64,000 nt of DNA from contig CP019169.1 of NCBI GenBank assembly GCA_001953215.1, forward strand, positions 3,844,001-3,908,000. The letters run 5' to 3'. Shown in pieces: positions 43,909 to 53,177 of the stretch. The stretch's first letter is position 1. Each line of letters opens with the position of its first letter. The notes below the pieces were generated by a model. It saw only the letters and a program-made list of their open reading frames with translations, searched no databases and was not told the DNA's origin. This DNA comes from Betaproteobacteria bacterium GR16-43 (GTDB taxonomy: Bacteria > Pseudomonadota > Gammaproteobacteria > Burkholderiales > Usitatibacteraceae). Both the position numbers and the translations under genes were made by a program.

Positions 43909-43983
43909 CTAGCGCACGAAAAGTGCGATGAGAATCACGATCGGCAATGGGACGCCCAGCAGGAGCAAAAGAATGGAACGCAT
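43909..43983 (-). CDS. 24-residue hydrophobic membrane micropeptide
   Basis: ATG at 43981-43983 with GGAGAT upstream starts the peptide MRSILLLLLGVPLPIVILIA-LFVR, almost entirely one membrane helix with a Pro-x-Pro kink and Arg at both ends. Similar tiny proteins occur in many proteobacteria as unnamed hypotheticals. It lies 28 bp downstream of the membrane-protein gene and probably shares its transcript. Confidence 0.65.
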   Translation of the reverse strand: MRSILLLLLGVPLPIVILIALFVR

Positions 43984-44011
43984 GGAATATCTCCGGAAAA
44001 GGGAATGGGAA

Positions 44012-44962
44012 TCAATCGACGCGGTGGCGCCCGCCGAACGTGGCGGCGAGGCTCGCGATGAAGGCGCCGGCGAGCAGCGAGATGAAGAGCCACAGCGACG
44101 CATAAGCAGAAGTTTTGCGTGCCTGGTCCGCGGCCTCGCGGGCCTGGGCCTCGGCATCCTTCAGCTTCACCTGCAGGCGCGAGAACGTGTCCGTCACGCG
44201 CTTCTCGGCATCGGCCTGCGAGAGGCCCGTGCGTTGCGACACGACTTGCCCCACGTAACGCGCGTCTTCGTTGGGCAGCGTGCCGGTGCGGATGCCGTTC
44301 ATGAAGATGCGCGCGACTTCCGCGGCGGAGGCTGCGTTTTCCTGCGGCGTTCCGGCCGGAGCGTTGACGGTCGCATCACGACGGAACAGCGAATCGACGA
44401 AGTACGCGGAGGGATTGGGATCTGCCGCGGGCTTCGCTGCGTCCGGCAATCTCGGCGCGCCGGCTGCTGTACCTGCAGCCGCGGTCGCCGCGACACCACC
44501 GGCCACTGCAGCGCCGGCCTGGACTCCCGTCGAGAGGACCGAACCGATCACCGAGGTGAGCAACGCGGCCGTCAGCAGCGAGGCGACGGCCCACGCGAGG
44601 AAACCATGCGCGGTGTCGCGGAAGTAGACCTCGTTGTCGTGCACCGCGACCCACTTGGTGCGCAGGCGGCCCGCGATGTATCCGCCCACGGCCGAAGCGG
44701 CGAGCGACGTGAGCGTGATCCACAGGATGCTCGAGATGCCGAATGTCGTTGCGCTCACACCTTCATTCACCCACGGCGAAACGGTGGAAAGCCCGAGGCC
44801 GACGCCGAGCACGAGGAGGATCAGCGAGAGTGCGGCGGCCGCGGCGGCGCCCGCGAAGATCGCGCCCCACGAGACGCCGCTCGACGTGCGATTGAGCGCA
44901 ACGTCTTCGCGTAGAAGGGTGCGGTCCGGGTCCTCGAAACGGGTGATCGCGGGTGAGCTCAT
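44012..44962 (-). CDS. Membrane protein of unknown function
   Basis: A 316-residue protein with about four membrane helices: residues about 32-60, 80-100, 120-150 and a last one near the C-terminus (about 290-310). A coiled stretch with many Lys/Glu lies before the last helix. The first helix pair (SWGAIFAGAAAAAALSLILL) and GGYIAGRLR motif fit a family of small glycine-rich envelope proteins that I cannot name. It lies between katE and the micropeptide. Confidence 0.8.
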   Translation of the reverse strand: MSSPAITRFEDPDRTLLREDVALNRTSSGVSWGAIFAGAAAAAALSLILLVLGVGLGLSTVSPWVNEGVSATTFGISSILWITLTSLAASAVGGYIAGRLRTKWVAVHDNEVYFRDTAHGFLAWAVASLLTAALLTSVIGSVLSTGVQAGAAVAGGVAATAAAGTAAGAPRLPDAAKPAADPNPSAYFVDSLFRRDATVNAPAGTPQENAASAAEVARIFMNGIRTGTLPNEDARYVGQVVSQRTGLSQADAEKRVTDTFSRLQVKLKDAEAQAREAADQARKTSAYASLWLFISLLAGAFIASLAATFGGRHRVD

Positions 44963-45009
44963 GGTGAGTTCCTTTCTCAGGGTGCGAGTGTGCGATGGTG
45001 AAATGGGAT

Positions 45010-47322
45010 TCAGACGCCCGGCGGATCGATCTGCCGTTCCCAGTTGCGATGGCGCCCCAACGCATCGAGGAAGTCGGACGGTTCCTGGACGATGGCCCAG
45101 TCCGCGTCGTCGTCGGTGGGGATGCCCGCTTCCTGCAGGACCGTCATGCCGGCGCCGATGGCGAGCATCGGCTTCGCGTGGCGGTACTGGTCCTTCACGA
45201 ACTCCAGCACCTGCCCGAGCGAGCCCAGTTCATCCGCGCCTTCCGCGCCATCCGGCACCACGACGCCATCGAAGAGCACCGAGGGGCTGGTTTCGAACGT
45301 GCCATCGGGCGTGATCGCGCCTTTCGACGCCGCCACGTCGCCGAGGCGAGCGGCCAGGACATGGATGACCACTCCGGCGCCGAGCAGGGCGTTCTGGATC
45401 ATGCCGACCGATCGCGAATCGACGCCCTTCGCGATGAGGATGGCCACGTGGCGGCCGCGAAGGTCCCCGTTACCGGGGCGCGCTGTGAGCGAAAGCGACG
45501 GCGAGACCTTGACCTCGACCTTCGGAGGCTCGACCAGGCGCGGCATCGCCTTCGGCAGCTTCATGCCGAGGCCATCGGCGACTTGCTGCGCGAGTTCGTC
45601 GGTCACATTGCGGAGCATCGAGACGGTGCGCTCGCGAATCGCGGGCACCGTCACCTTGGTGAGCTCGAAGCGGAACGCGCGCACGATGTGCGCCTTCTCG
45701 TAGTCGGCCTGGCTGTTCCAGAAGAGCGTGGCCTGCGAGTAGTGGTCCGCGAACTTCTCCGGCTTGCCGCGCACCTTGTCGCCTTCCATCGGTTGCGGGA
45801 AGGAACGGAAACCCGCGGCGCCGGCCTGGAACGGGCAGCCGCCGCCGAGCGAATTCGGTTCGTAGGCGACACGGCCCCGGTGGAGCGCCTGGCGATGAAT
45901 GCCATCGCGCTGGTTGTTGTGGGCCGGCGCGATCGGCGCGTTGATCGGGATCTCGTGGAAGTTCGGGCCCCCGAGGCGCGAGAGCTGCGTATCGAAGTAG
46001 GAGTGGATACGCCCGGCCAGCAGCGGATCGTTTGAGAAGTCGATGCCCGGCACGAGGTTCTGCACGCCGAAGGCCACCTGCTCCGTCTCGGCGAAGAAGT
46101 TGTCCGGGTTGCGGTTCAACACCATGCGGCCGACGGGCGTCACGGGCACCAGTTCCTCGGGCACGAGCTTGGTCGCATCGAGCACGTCGAAGCTGAATTT
46201 CTCGGCCTGCTCTTCCGTGAAGATCTGCAGGCCCAGTTCCCATTCGGGGAACACGCCGGCTTCGATCGATTCCCAAAGATCGCGCCGTTGCGAATCCGGA
46301 TCGGCGCCCGAGAGCTTCACGCTCTCGTCCCAGTCGAGCGAGTGCGTGCCGAACACCGGGTTCCAGTGGAATTTCACGAAGCGCGAATCGCCCTTCTCGT
46401 TCACGAGCCGGAAGGTGTGCACGCCGAAGCCTTGCATGGTCTTCAGGCTGCGGGGCAGCGCGCGGTCGGACATGGCCCACATCAGCATGTGGGTCGTCTC
46501 CGGCATGAGCGAGACGAAATCCCAGAACGTGTCGTGCGCGCTCGCGGCCTGCGGCATCCCGTTGTGCGGCTCGGGTTTCACCGCGTGCACGAGGTCCGGG
46601 AACTTCATCGCGTCCTGGATGAAGAACACGGGGATGTTGTTGCCGACGAGGTCGAAGTTGCCTTCCTCGGTGTAGAACTTGGTCGCGAAGCCCCGCACGT
46701 CGCGCGGCGTGTCGGTGGAACCGCGCTCGCCCGCCACCGTGGAGAAGCGCACGAAGACCGGCGTGCGCTTGCCCTTCGCCGAGAGGAAGTTCGCGCGCGT
46801 GAATTTCGCCTGCGAGTCGTAGCACTCGAAGAAGCCGTGGGCGCCGGAGCCGCGCGCATGCACGATGCGCTCGGGAATGCGCTCGTGGTCGAAGTGGGTG
46901 ATCTTCTCGCGGAGGATGAAATCCTCGAGGAGCGTCGGCCCGCGCAGGCCCGCCTTGAGTGAATTCTGGTTGTCGGCGACCGGCGCGCCGAAGTTGGTCG
47001 TGAGGACCTGGTCGCTCGCGTCGACACGCACCGCGTCGAGGGCAGTGGTCTTGGCGGAGTGGGTCTTCTCGGTGAGCGTGCTCGCGCCGACGGACGGATC
47101 GGAGGGCTTCGCGGTCGCGCCCGGCTTGGCGCGGCGGCCCGCGTCGCCCATCTCATCGGGCTTGTTGCTGTTGAACGGAAACGCCTCGACCAGCTTGTTC
47201 GTGGCGACGGCTTTGCGCGCCGGAGGTCCCGCAGGAGGAACGGGACCCTTGGCCGGCCCCCCAGTGGTGGCCTTGCCCTCGACGCTTTTCTTCGTGGGGA
47301 GCTTGGGGGAGGACTTGGGCAT
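45010..47322 (-). CDS. katE: Large-subunit catalase HPII
   Basis: A 770-residue monofunctional heme catalase. The catalytic His lies in [16 protein letters not shown] (about residue 145), the Asn in [11 protein letters not shown], and the heme-ligand Tyr in [15 protein letters not shown]. The extra C-terminal DJ-1/PfpI-like domain (about 600-770; [19 protein letters not shown]) marks the HPII type. It degrades hydrogen peroxide. Start ATG 47322 has AGGAAA upstream; an in-frame ATG at 47394 adds an unlikely leader. Confidence 0.96.
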   Translation of the reverse strand: MPKSSPKLPTKKSVEGKATTGGPAKGPVPPAGPPARKAVATNKLVEAFPFNSNKPDEMGDAGRRAKPGATAKPSDPSVGASTLTEKTHSAKTTALDAVRVDASDQVLTTNFGAPVADNQNSLKAGLRGPTLLEDFILREKITHFDHERIPERIVHARGSGAHGFFECYDSQAKFTRANFLSAKGKRTPVFVRFSTVAGERGSTDTPRDVRGFATKFYTEEGNFDLVGNNIPVFFIQDAMKFPDLVHAVKPEPHNGMPQAASAHDTFWDFVSLMPETTHMLMWAMSDRALPRSLKTMQGFGVHTFRLVNEKGDSRFVKFHWNPVFGTHSLDWDESVKLSGADPDSQRRDLWESIEAGVFPEWELGLQIFTEEQAEKFSFDVLDATKLVPEELVPVTPVGRMVLNRNPDNFFAETEQVAFGVQNLVPGIDFSNDPLLAGRIHSYFDTQLSRLGGPNFHEIPINAPIAPAHNNQRDGIHRQALHRGRVAYEPNSLGGGCPFQAGAAGFRSFPQPMEGDKVRGKPEKFADHYSQATLFWNSQADYEKAHIVRAFRFELTKVTVPAIRERTVSMLRNVTDELAQQVADGLGMKLPKAMPRLVEPPKVEVKVSPSLSLTARPGNGDLRGRHVAILIAKGVDSRSVGMIQNALLGAGVVIHVLAARLGDVAASKGAITPDGTFETSPSVLFDGVVVPDGAEGADELGSLGQVLEFVKDQYRHAKPMLAIGAGMTVLQEAGIPTDDDADWAIVQEPSDFLDALGRHRNWERQIDPPGV

Positions 47323-47475
47323 GGCGGCATTTCCTGGAGCGTGCGCGACGATTTCGCGAGCCTCATCGTGGCGGTGCCGCCGCTCCGGGCGCATCGGTGT
47401 CCGCCCCTTCGGGGTGTCGGAGCCACCCTACAAGCGCGATACACTTTCGAGTCCGGAATGGGAGTTCATCGGACC

Positions 47476-47928
47476 ATGTCAAACGTGCGCCCCAGCATCG
47501 CAGCCGCGTTTCCCGCCATATGCCTTGCGTCGATTGCGTTCGGTCGGGGGTTCATGTGGACCCTGAGCGGGTTGGTTGATCTCGGCCGGCAGAGCGAAGG
47601 GCTGCGTCCGCTCTTCCCGTTCTGGGGGAGCGACCTCGTGGTGGGAGTCTTGCTGACCTCCATGGCCGTCGCGCTCTGGTGGGGACGCCGGGATTGGGCC
47701 CGGAAATTTCTCGCATTCGCCGCCATCCCGCTGGCGGCGTACGAGCTCGGGAAATACTTCTACCTGTTCGGCCAATACCTCGAGTTCCGGGAATTCCGGT
47801 TCCTGAAGTTCGGGATCTTCGTCCTCATCCTCGCCGCGATGTTGCCCCTGGCGCTTTCGAAGCCGGTGAAAGCGTGGGTCGCCCTAGGACCCTGGAAACC
47901 TGGCCCCCTGGAAGACAACCTGAAATGA
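47476..47928 (+). CDS. Small membrane protein of unknown function
   Basis: A 150-residue protein with about four membrane helices (residues about 8-28, 43-65, 72-92, 105-125) and short loops rich in Arg and Lys. No family is recognised. It is divergent from katE, 153 bp apart, and ends at a terminator hairpin shared with the tRNA-Ser gene. Confidence 0.75.
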   Translation: MSNVRPSIAAAFPAICLASIAFGRGFMWTLSGLVDLGRQSEGLRPLFPFWGSDLVVGVLLTSMAVALWWGRRDWARKFLAFAAIPLAAYELGKYFYLFGQYLEFREFRFLKFGIFVLILAAMLPLALSKPVKAWVALGPWKPGPLEDNLK

Positions 47929-47953
47929 AAACGCCAGCCCGAGGGCTGGCGTT
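47921..47953 (-). terminator. Rho-independent terminator of the tRNA-Ser gene
   Basis: Reading leftward, AACGCCAGCCC, loop TC, GGGCTGGCGTT then TTCATTTCA forms a perfect 11-bp stem with a T-rich tail. The same hairpin lies directly after the stop of the plus-strand membrane protein and may serve both. Confidence 0.75.
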
Positions 47954-47958
47954 GAATT

Positions 47959-48046
47959 TGGCGGAGAGGGAGGGATTCGAACCCCCGGTACCTTTCGGCA
48001 CAACAGATTTCGAGTCTGCCGCAATCGACCACTCTGCCACCTCTCC
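47959..48046 (-). tRNA. tRNA-Ser (anticodon CGA)
   Basis: An 88-base class II tRNA: acceptor arms GGAGAGG and CCTCTCC, discriminator G and encoded CCA. The anticodon loop CTCGAAA gives CGA, reading UCG. The long variable arm (GTGCCGAAAGGTAC region) and T-loop GGTTCGAATCC are intact. Confidence 0.97.
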
Positions 48047-48132
48047 GGTGGAGCTCGAAACAGCCCGCAATTATAGCCGAACAGGCACCTTTCACGCACC
48101 TTGCGCGGCAAGGTATCCTGTTATCCGACCCC

Positions 48133-49473
48133 ATGAGCAAGATCATCCACCGCAGCCTTCGCGGAACCCTCCCATTCGCCGTCGAGGCGAAGGGCGTCTA
48201 CCTCACGGATCGCGAGGGCAAGCGCTATATCGATGCCTCCGGCGGCGCGGCGGTTTCGTGCCTCGGCCATGGACACCCCGACGTGCTGGCCGCGATGCAT
48301 GCGCAGATCGACCGCGTCGCCTATGCGCATACGAGCTTCTTCACGACCGAGGTGGCCGAGGAGCTCGCCGACAACCTCATTGCGAATGCGCCTCCGGGCA
48401 TCGGCAACGTGTATTTCGTTTCCGGTGGGTCGGAGGCCATCGAAGCCGCGTTGAAGATGGCGCGGCAGTACTTCGTGGAAATCGGCCAGCCCGAACGCAC
48501 GATGTTCATCGCGCGGCGGCAGAGTTATCACGGCAATACGCTCGGGGCCCTGGCGATCGGCGGCAACGAGTGGCGACGCAAGCAGTTCGCGCCGCTGCTG
48601 ATCGACGTGGGCCGCGTGTCGCCCTGCTACGCGTATCGCGACTGCCGTGCGGATGAAACGCCCGAGCAGTACAGCGGTCGGCTCGCGCAGGAGCTGGAAA
48701 CCGAAATCGAGCGGATCGGCGCGAAGAAGGTCATTGCGTTCATCGCGGAGACGGTCGTCGGCGCCACGCTCGGCGCGGTGCCTCCGACGCCCGGCTACTT
48801 CAAGCGCGTCCGCGAAGTCTGCGACCGCCACGGCATCCTCTTCATCGCCGATGAAGTGATGTGCGGCATGGGCCGAACCGGAACTCTGCATGCCATCGAG
48901 CAGGAAGGCGTGGCACCCGACCTGATGGCGATCGCCAAAGGCCTGGGCGGCGGCTATCAACCGATCGGCGCCGTGCTCGCTTCCACGAAGGTCGTCGATG
49001 CGTTCCGCAAGGGCAGCGGGATGTTCCAGCACGGCCACACCTATCTCGGGCATCCCGTCGCGTGCGCCGCGGCGCTCGCCGTGCAGAAGGTGATCGCGCG
49101 CGACAAGCTGCTCGATGCGGCGAAGTCTCGTGGCGCATATCTCGACAAACGCTTGCGCGAAACTTTTGCCAATCACCCCAACGTGGGCGACATCCGTGGA
49201 CGCGGCCTGTTCCGCGGCGTCGAGCTGGTGGAAGACCGCGCCAGGAAGGCGACCTTCGATCCCGCTTTGAAGCTCCACGCGAAGGTGAAGGCCGCCGCGA
49301 TGGAAGCCGGCATGCTCTGCTACCCGATGGGCGGCACCATCGACGGCGTGCGCGGCGACCACGTGCTGCTCGCCCCTCCCTTCATTTGCACGGAAGCGCA
49401 GATCGACGAGATCGTCGAGAAGCTCTCCCGCGCCATCGAGTCCGGCACGCGCGCCCTGAAGCACGCGGCCTAG
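48133..49473 (+). CDS. Class III PLP-dependent aminotransferase
   Basis: A 446-residue enzyme of aspartate-aminotransferase-fold class III. The cofactor Lys lies in DLMAIAKGLGGGYQPIGA (about residue 262), with the PLP Asp in FIADEVMCGMGRTG and the SGGSEAIEAALK motif near residue 100. Substrate cannot be read from sequence; omega-amino acids or diamines are possible. It precedes a TAXI/TRAP transporter by 30 bp, so the imported compound may be its substrate. Confidence 0.93.
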   Translation: MSKIIHRSLRGTLPFAVEAKGVYLTDREGKRYIDASGGAAVSCLGHGHPDVLAAMHAQIDRVAYAHTSFFTTEVAEELADNLIANAPPGIGNVYFVSGGSEAIEAALKMARQYFVEIGQPERTMFIARRQSYHGNTLGALAIGGNEWRRKQFAPLLIDVGRVSPCYAYRDCRADETPEQYSGRLAQELETEIERIGAKKVIAFIAETVVGATLGAVPPTPGYFKRVREVCDRHGILFIADEVMCGMGRTGTLHAIEQEGVAPDLMAIAKGLGGGYQPIGAVLASTKVVDAFRKGSGMFQHGHTYLGHPVACAAALAVQKVIARDKLLDAAKSRGAYLDKRLRETFANHPNVGDIRGRGLFRGVELVEDRARKATFDPALKLHAKVKAAAMEAGMLCYPMGGTIDGVRGDHVLLAPPFICTEAQIDEIVEKLSRAIESGTRALKHAA

Positions 49474-49503
49474 TTCGCAGTTCCCATCCACAAGGAGCAG
49501 TCG

Positions 49504-50475
49504 ATGAAAAACCCGATCCGTACCCTGGCCCTCTGCGCGGCGATTGGCGCCACCTTCGCGCTGCCGGAGGCCGCCGCCCAGCAGAAGTTCATCACCATCG
49601 GCACCGGCGGCGTGACCGGCGTGTACTACGCCGCGGGCGGCGCGATCTGCCGCCTCGTGAACAAGGACCGCGCGAAGCACGGCATCCGCTGCTCGGTCGA
49701 ATCCACGGGCGGCTCGGTGTTCAACGTGAACACCATCAAGGCCGGCGAGCTGGACATGGGCACGACGCAATCCGACGTCGCGTACAACGCCGTGAAGGGC
49801 ATTGCCCAGTTCAAGGACGGCGCCTACACCGAGCTGCGCTCGATCATGAGCCTGCATCCCGAGCCGTTCACGGTGCTCGCGCGCAAGGAAGCGAACATCA
49901 AGGCGTTCACCGACTTCAAGGGCAAGAAGTTCAACGTCGGCAACCCCGGCTCGGGCACGCGCGCCTCGATGGAAGAGCTGCTGGGCGCGATGGGCTGGAA
50001 GTTGACCGACTTCGCGCTCGCTTCCGAGCTGAAGGCCGACGAGCATGGCGCGGCGCTCTGCGACGGCAAGATCGACGGCTTCTTCTACGGCGTGGGCCAC
50101 CCGTCGGCGAACATCCAGGATCCGACGACGAGCTGTGGCGCGAAGCTGATCTCGATCACGGGCGCCCCGGTCGACAAGCTGGTCGCCGACAAGCCCTACT
50201 ACGCCTACGCCACGATCCCCGCCGGCCTGTACCCGAACAACCCGCAGGAGACGAAGACCTACGGCGTGCTGGCCACGCTCGTTACCTCGGCGAAGGTGCC
50301 GGACGAGCAGGTCTACGCGGTGGTGAAGGCGGTCTTCGACAACTTCGAGGAGTTCAAGAAGCTCCACCCCGCGCTCGCGAACCTGAAGCCGGAAGAGATG
50401 GTGAAGAACGGCCTCTCGGCTCCGCTGCACAACGGCGCCGCCAAGTACTACAAAGAAAAAGGCTGGATCAAGTAA
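49504..50475 (+). CDS. TAXI-family TRAP transporter solute-binding protein
   Basis: A 323-residue periplasmic protein with a signal peptide (cleaved near residues 22-24, PEAAAQ) and the TAXI signature: [49 protein letters not shown]. It delivers an organic acid or similar solute to the membrane subunit that follows. AAGGAG precedes the start. Ligand unknown. Confidence 0.95.
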   Translation: MKNPIRTLALCAAIGATFALPEAAAQQKFITIGTGGVTGVYYAAGGAICRLVNKDRAKHGIRCSVESTGGSVFNVNTIKAGELDMGTTQSDVAYNAVKGIAQFKDGAYTELRSIMSLHPEPFTVLARKEANIKAFTDFKGKKFNVGNPGSGTRASMEELLGAMGWKLTDFALASELKADEHGAALCDGKIDGFFYGVGHPSANIQDPTTSCGAKLISITGAPVDKLVADKPYYAYATIPAGLYPNNPQETKTYGVLATLVTSAKVPDEQVYAVVKAVFDNFEEFKKLHPALANLKPEEMVKNGLSAPLHNGAAKYYKEKGWIK

Positions 50476-50478
50476 TCT

Positions 50479-50559
50479 GAATAAAGGGGTCAGACTCCAT
50501 TATTCACGGCGGAGCAATCGCTCCGACTCCGTGAATAATGGAGTCTGACCCCTTTATTC
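50479..50559. repeat. GGGGTCAGACTCC-type inverted repeat between transporter genes
   Basis: Arms of 31 bp (50479-50509 and 50529-50559) with core AATAAAGGGGTCAGACTCC are perfect reverse complements. An inner stem GGAGC/GCTCC lies in the loop. It is the intergenic sibling of the element inside cheA and separates the TAXI gene stop from the permease ribosome binding site. Confidence 0.88.
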
Positions 50560-50573
50560 TTGGGGGGACGAGA

Positions 50574-53174
50574 TTGAGCGCACAGCCGAACGAACCGATC
50601 AAGCCGTCGGAGGAACTGCAGCAACTCGTCGCCGAGTCGGACACCGGCGGACGCAAGCCCACCGGATTCACAGGCGGCCTCATCTTCTGGGTCGCGGTCG
50701 CCTGGTCGGCGTTCCAGCTCTGGTACGCCTCGCCCCTGCCCTTCACGTTCGGCGTCGGCATCCTCAACGACACCGAGGCCCGCTCGCTGCACCTGGCGAT
50801 CGCGCTCTTCCTCGGCTACCTCTGCTATCCGCCCACCAAGAGGGCATCGCGCACGCAGGTGCCCTGGTTCGACTGGGTCTTCGCCCTGGTCGCATGCTTC
50901 TGCGCGGCCTACTTCATCCTCTTCTATGCGGACCTGGCCACGCGGCCCGGCAAGCCGATCCTGATGGACATCGTGGTGGCGAGCGCCGGCCTGCTCCTGC
51001 TCCTCGAGGCCACGCGCCGCGCCGTCGGGCTGCCGATGACGGTGCTCGCGATCGTCTTCCTCGTCTACATCATGGCGGGCCGCTACATGCCCGACGTGAT
51101 CTCGCACAAGGGCGCCTCGCTCGAGCGCATGCTTTCGCACCAGTGGCTCACCACCGAGGGCGTGTTCGGGGTTGCGCTCGGCGTCTCGTCGTCCTTCATC
51201 TTCATCTACGTGCTGTTCGGTTCGCTGCTCGATCGCGCGGGTGCGGGCAACTACATGATGCAAGTGTCGATGGCGTTCCTCGGACACCTGCGCGGCGGGC
51301 CCGCGAAAGTCTCGGTCGTTTCTTCCGGGTTGAACGGCCTGATCTCCGGTTCGTCGGTCTCCAACGTCGTCTCAGGCGGCATCTTCACCATCCCGCTGAT
51401 GAAGCGCGCCGGCTACGGGGGCATCAAGGCCGGCGCGATCGAGACCATGAGTTCCGTCGACGGCCAGCTCATGCCGCCGGTGATGGGCGCCGCGGCTTTC
51501 CTGATGGTGGAATACGTGGGCATTCCGTACTCCGAGATCTGCAAGCACGCCTTCCTGCCCGCCGTGCTTTCCTACATCGCGCTCTTCTACATCGTGCACC
51601 TCGAGGCGCTGAAGCTCGGGATGATGCCGTTCGCGCCGGGGCGCGAGAGGACCGTGCGAGAGAGCATCACCGGCTGGGGCCTCGGGCTTTCCGGCACGAT
51701 CGTGGTCTGCTGCATCATCTATTTCGTGGCCGAAGGCGTGAAGCACTTCACGGGTGCCGCGGCGCCGTGGATCCTGGGCTTCCTGCTCGCCGGGCTCTAC
51801 GTGTACTCGATCCGCGTGGCCGCGCGTGAGCCGGACCTCCCGCTCGACGTCGACGTGGTGAACCCCGTGCTGCCGGAGCGCTGGCCGACCGTGAAGGCGG
51901 GCCTGCACTTCCTCATTCCCATCGGCGTGCTGATCTGGTGCCTGATGGTGGAAGAACTCTCGCCCGCGCTCTCGGCGTTCTATGCCACCGCCACGCTCAT
52001 GGTGCTCATGCTGACCCAGCGAGTGCTGACCAATTTCTTCCGCGGCAGGGGCTCGTTCGCGATCGACCTGAAGCTCGGCGGATGGGAGGTCGTCCAGGGC
52101 ATGAACGACGGCGCACGCAGCATGATCGGCATCGCGATCGCGACCGGGACGGCGGGCATCATCGTCGGCGGCATCACGCTGACGGGCCTGGGCCTGCGCA
52201 TGACCGAGTTCGTGGAGTTCGTCTCCATGGGCAACGTGGTGGTCATGCTGCTGTTCACGGCGTTCGTCTGCCTCGTGCTGGGCCTGGGTGTGCCGACCAC
52301 GGCGAACTACATCCTCGTGGCCACGCTGATGGCGCCGGTGATCGTCGAACTGGGGGCGCAGTCCGGGCTGGTGATCCCGCTCATCGCCGTGCATCTGTTC
52401 GTCTTCTACTACGGGATCATGGGGGACGTGACGCCGCCCGTTGGGTTGGCGACCTTCGCGGCGGCCGCGATCTCGGGCGAGGATCCGATCCAGACCGGCA
52501 TCCAGGGTTCGCTCTACATCTCGCGCACGGCGGTGCTGCCGTTCGTGTGGATCTTCAACCCGCAATTGATCCTCGTGGACGTCCACGGGTGGTTCCAGCT
52601 GCTCTGCGTCGTGGTGGCGAGCCTCGTCGCGTCGCTGTGCTTCGCCGCCGCGACCATGGGCTACTTCCAGGCCCGGACGAAGTGGTGGGAGACGATCCTG
52701 CTGCTGGCCGCCGTGTTCGCGCTCTTCAGGCCGAATTTCTTCATGGACCAGCTGTACGTCCCGTTCGAATCGCGCCCGGCCTCGGAGCTCTATTCGATCG
52801 CCGAGAAGCAGCCGGCCGACGTCCCGATGATCTTCGTGATCAAGGGCACCAACGTGGAAGGCGACGACGTGCGGAAGACCGTGTCGGTCCAGCTCGGCAA
52901 GAGCGGCGATGCGCGCCAGAAGCTCTCCGAGGCCGGGCTCACCTTCAGCACGTTCGGTAACGAGGTGCGCATCGGCACGGTGAAGTTCGGCAGCCGCGCC
53001 CGGCGCGGCGGCTTCGAGCAGGGCTGGATCGTCGAATCGATCAAGGTCGATTCCGGGGCGCCCTCCGAGCACTGGGTCTACATCCCCGCCCTCGCCCTCG
53101 TGGCTTTCGTCTGGTACTGGCAGCGCCGGCGCACGGGCGGTTCGAGCGCGCCGATGGTGCCGGCCACCGCGTAA
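50574..53174 (+). CDS. TRAP transporter fused permease (DctQM-like)
   Basis: An 866-residue protein with about 18 membrane helices, a fusion of the small and large TRAP membrane subunits. Landmarks are SGLNGLISGSSVSNVVSGG and GDVTPPVGLATFAAAAISGE. A C-terminal soluble tail (about 740-866) ends in a helix. I chose TTG 50574, with GGGGGG 8 bases upstream. The in-frame ATG 50538 lies inside the repeat and would add repeat-derived residues. It works with the TAXI protein upstream. Confidence 0.94.
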   Translation: MSAQPNEPIKPSEELQQLVAESDTGGRKPTGFTGGLIFWVAVAWSAFQLWYASPLPFTFGVGILNDTEARSLHLAIALFLGYLCYPPTKRASRTQVPWFDWVFALVACFCAAYFILFYADLATRPGKPILMDIVVASAGLLLLLEATRRAVGLPMTVLAIVFLVYIMAGRYMPDVISHKGASLERMLSHQWLTTEGVFGVALGVSSSFIFIYVLFGSLLDRAGAGNYMMQVSMAFLGHLRGGPAKVSVVSSGLNGLISGSSVSNVVSGGIFTIPLMKRAGYGGIKAGAIETMSSVDGQLMPPVMGAAAFLMVEYVGIPYSEICKHAFLPAVLSYIALFYIVHLEALKLGMMPFAPGRERTVRESITGWGLGLSGTIVVCCIIYFVAEGVKHFTGAAAPWILGFLLAGLYVYSIRVAAREPDLPLDVDVVNPVLPERWPTVKAGLHFLIPIGVLIWCLMVEELSPALSAFYATATLMVLMLTQRVLTNFFRGRGSFAIDLKLGGWEVVQGMNDGARSMIGIAIATGTAGIIVGGITLTGLGLRMTEFVEFVSMGNVVVMLLFTAFVCLVLGLGVPTTANYILVATLMAPVIVELGAQSGLVIPLIAVHLFVFYYGIMGDVTPPVGLATFAAAAISGEDPIQTGIQGSLYISRTAVLPFVWIFNPQLILVDVHGWFQLLCVVVASLVASLCFAAATMGYFQARTKWWETILLLAAVFALFRPNFFMDQLYVPFESRPASELYSIAEKQPADVPMIFVIKGTNVEGDDVRKTVSVQLGKSGDARQKLSEAGLTFSTFGNEVRIGTVKFGSRARRGGFEQGWIVESIKVDSGAPSEHWVYIPALALVAFVWYWQRRRTGGSSAPMVPATA

Positions 53175-53177
53175 CGC

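Noticed and set aside
47323-47394. N-terminal extension of the catalase
   Set aside because: Arg/His-rich leader with no ribosome binding site; the ATG at 47322 has AGGAAA and a start typical of HPII.
50538-50573. ATG start for the TRAP permease inside the inverted repeat
   Set aside because: The TTG at 50574 has a GGGGGG box at normal distance; the earlier ATG would be buried in a hairpin.
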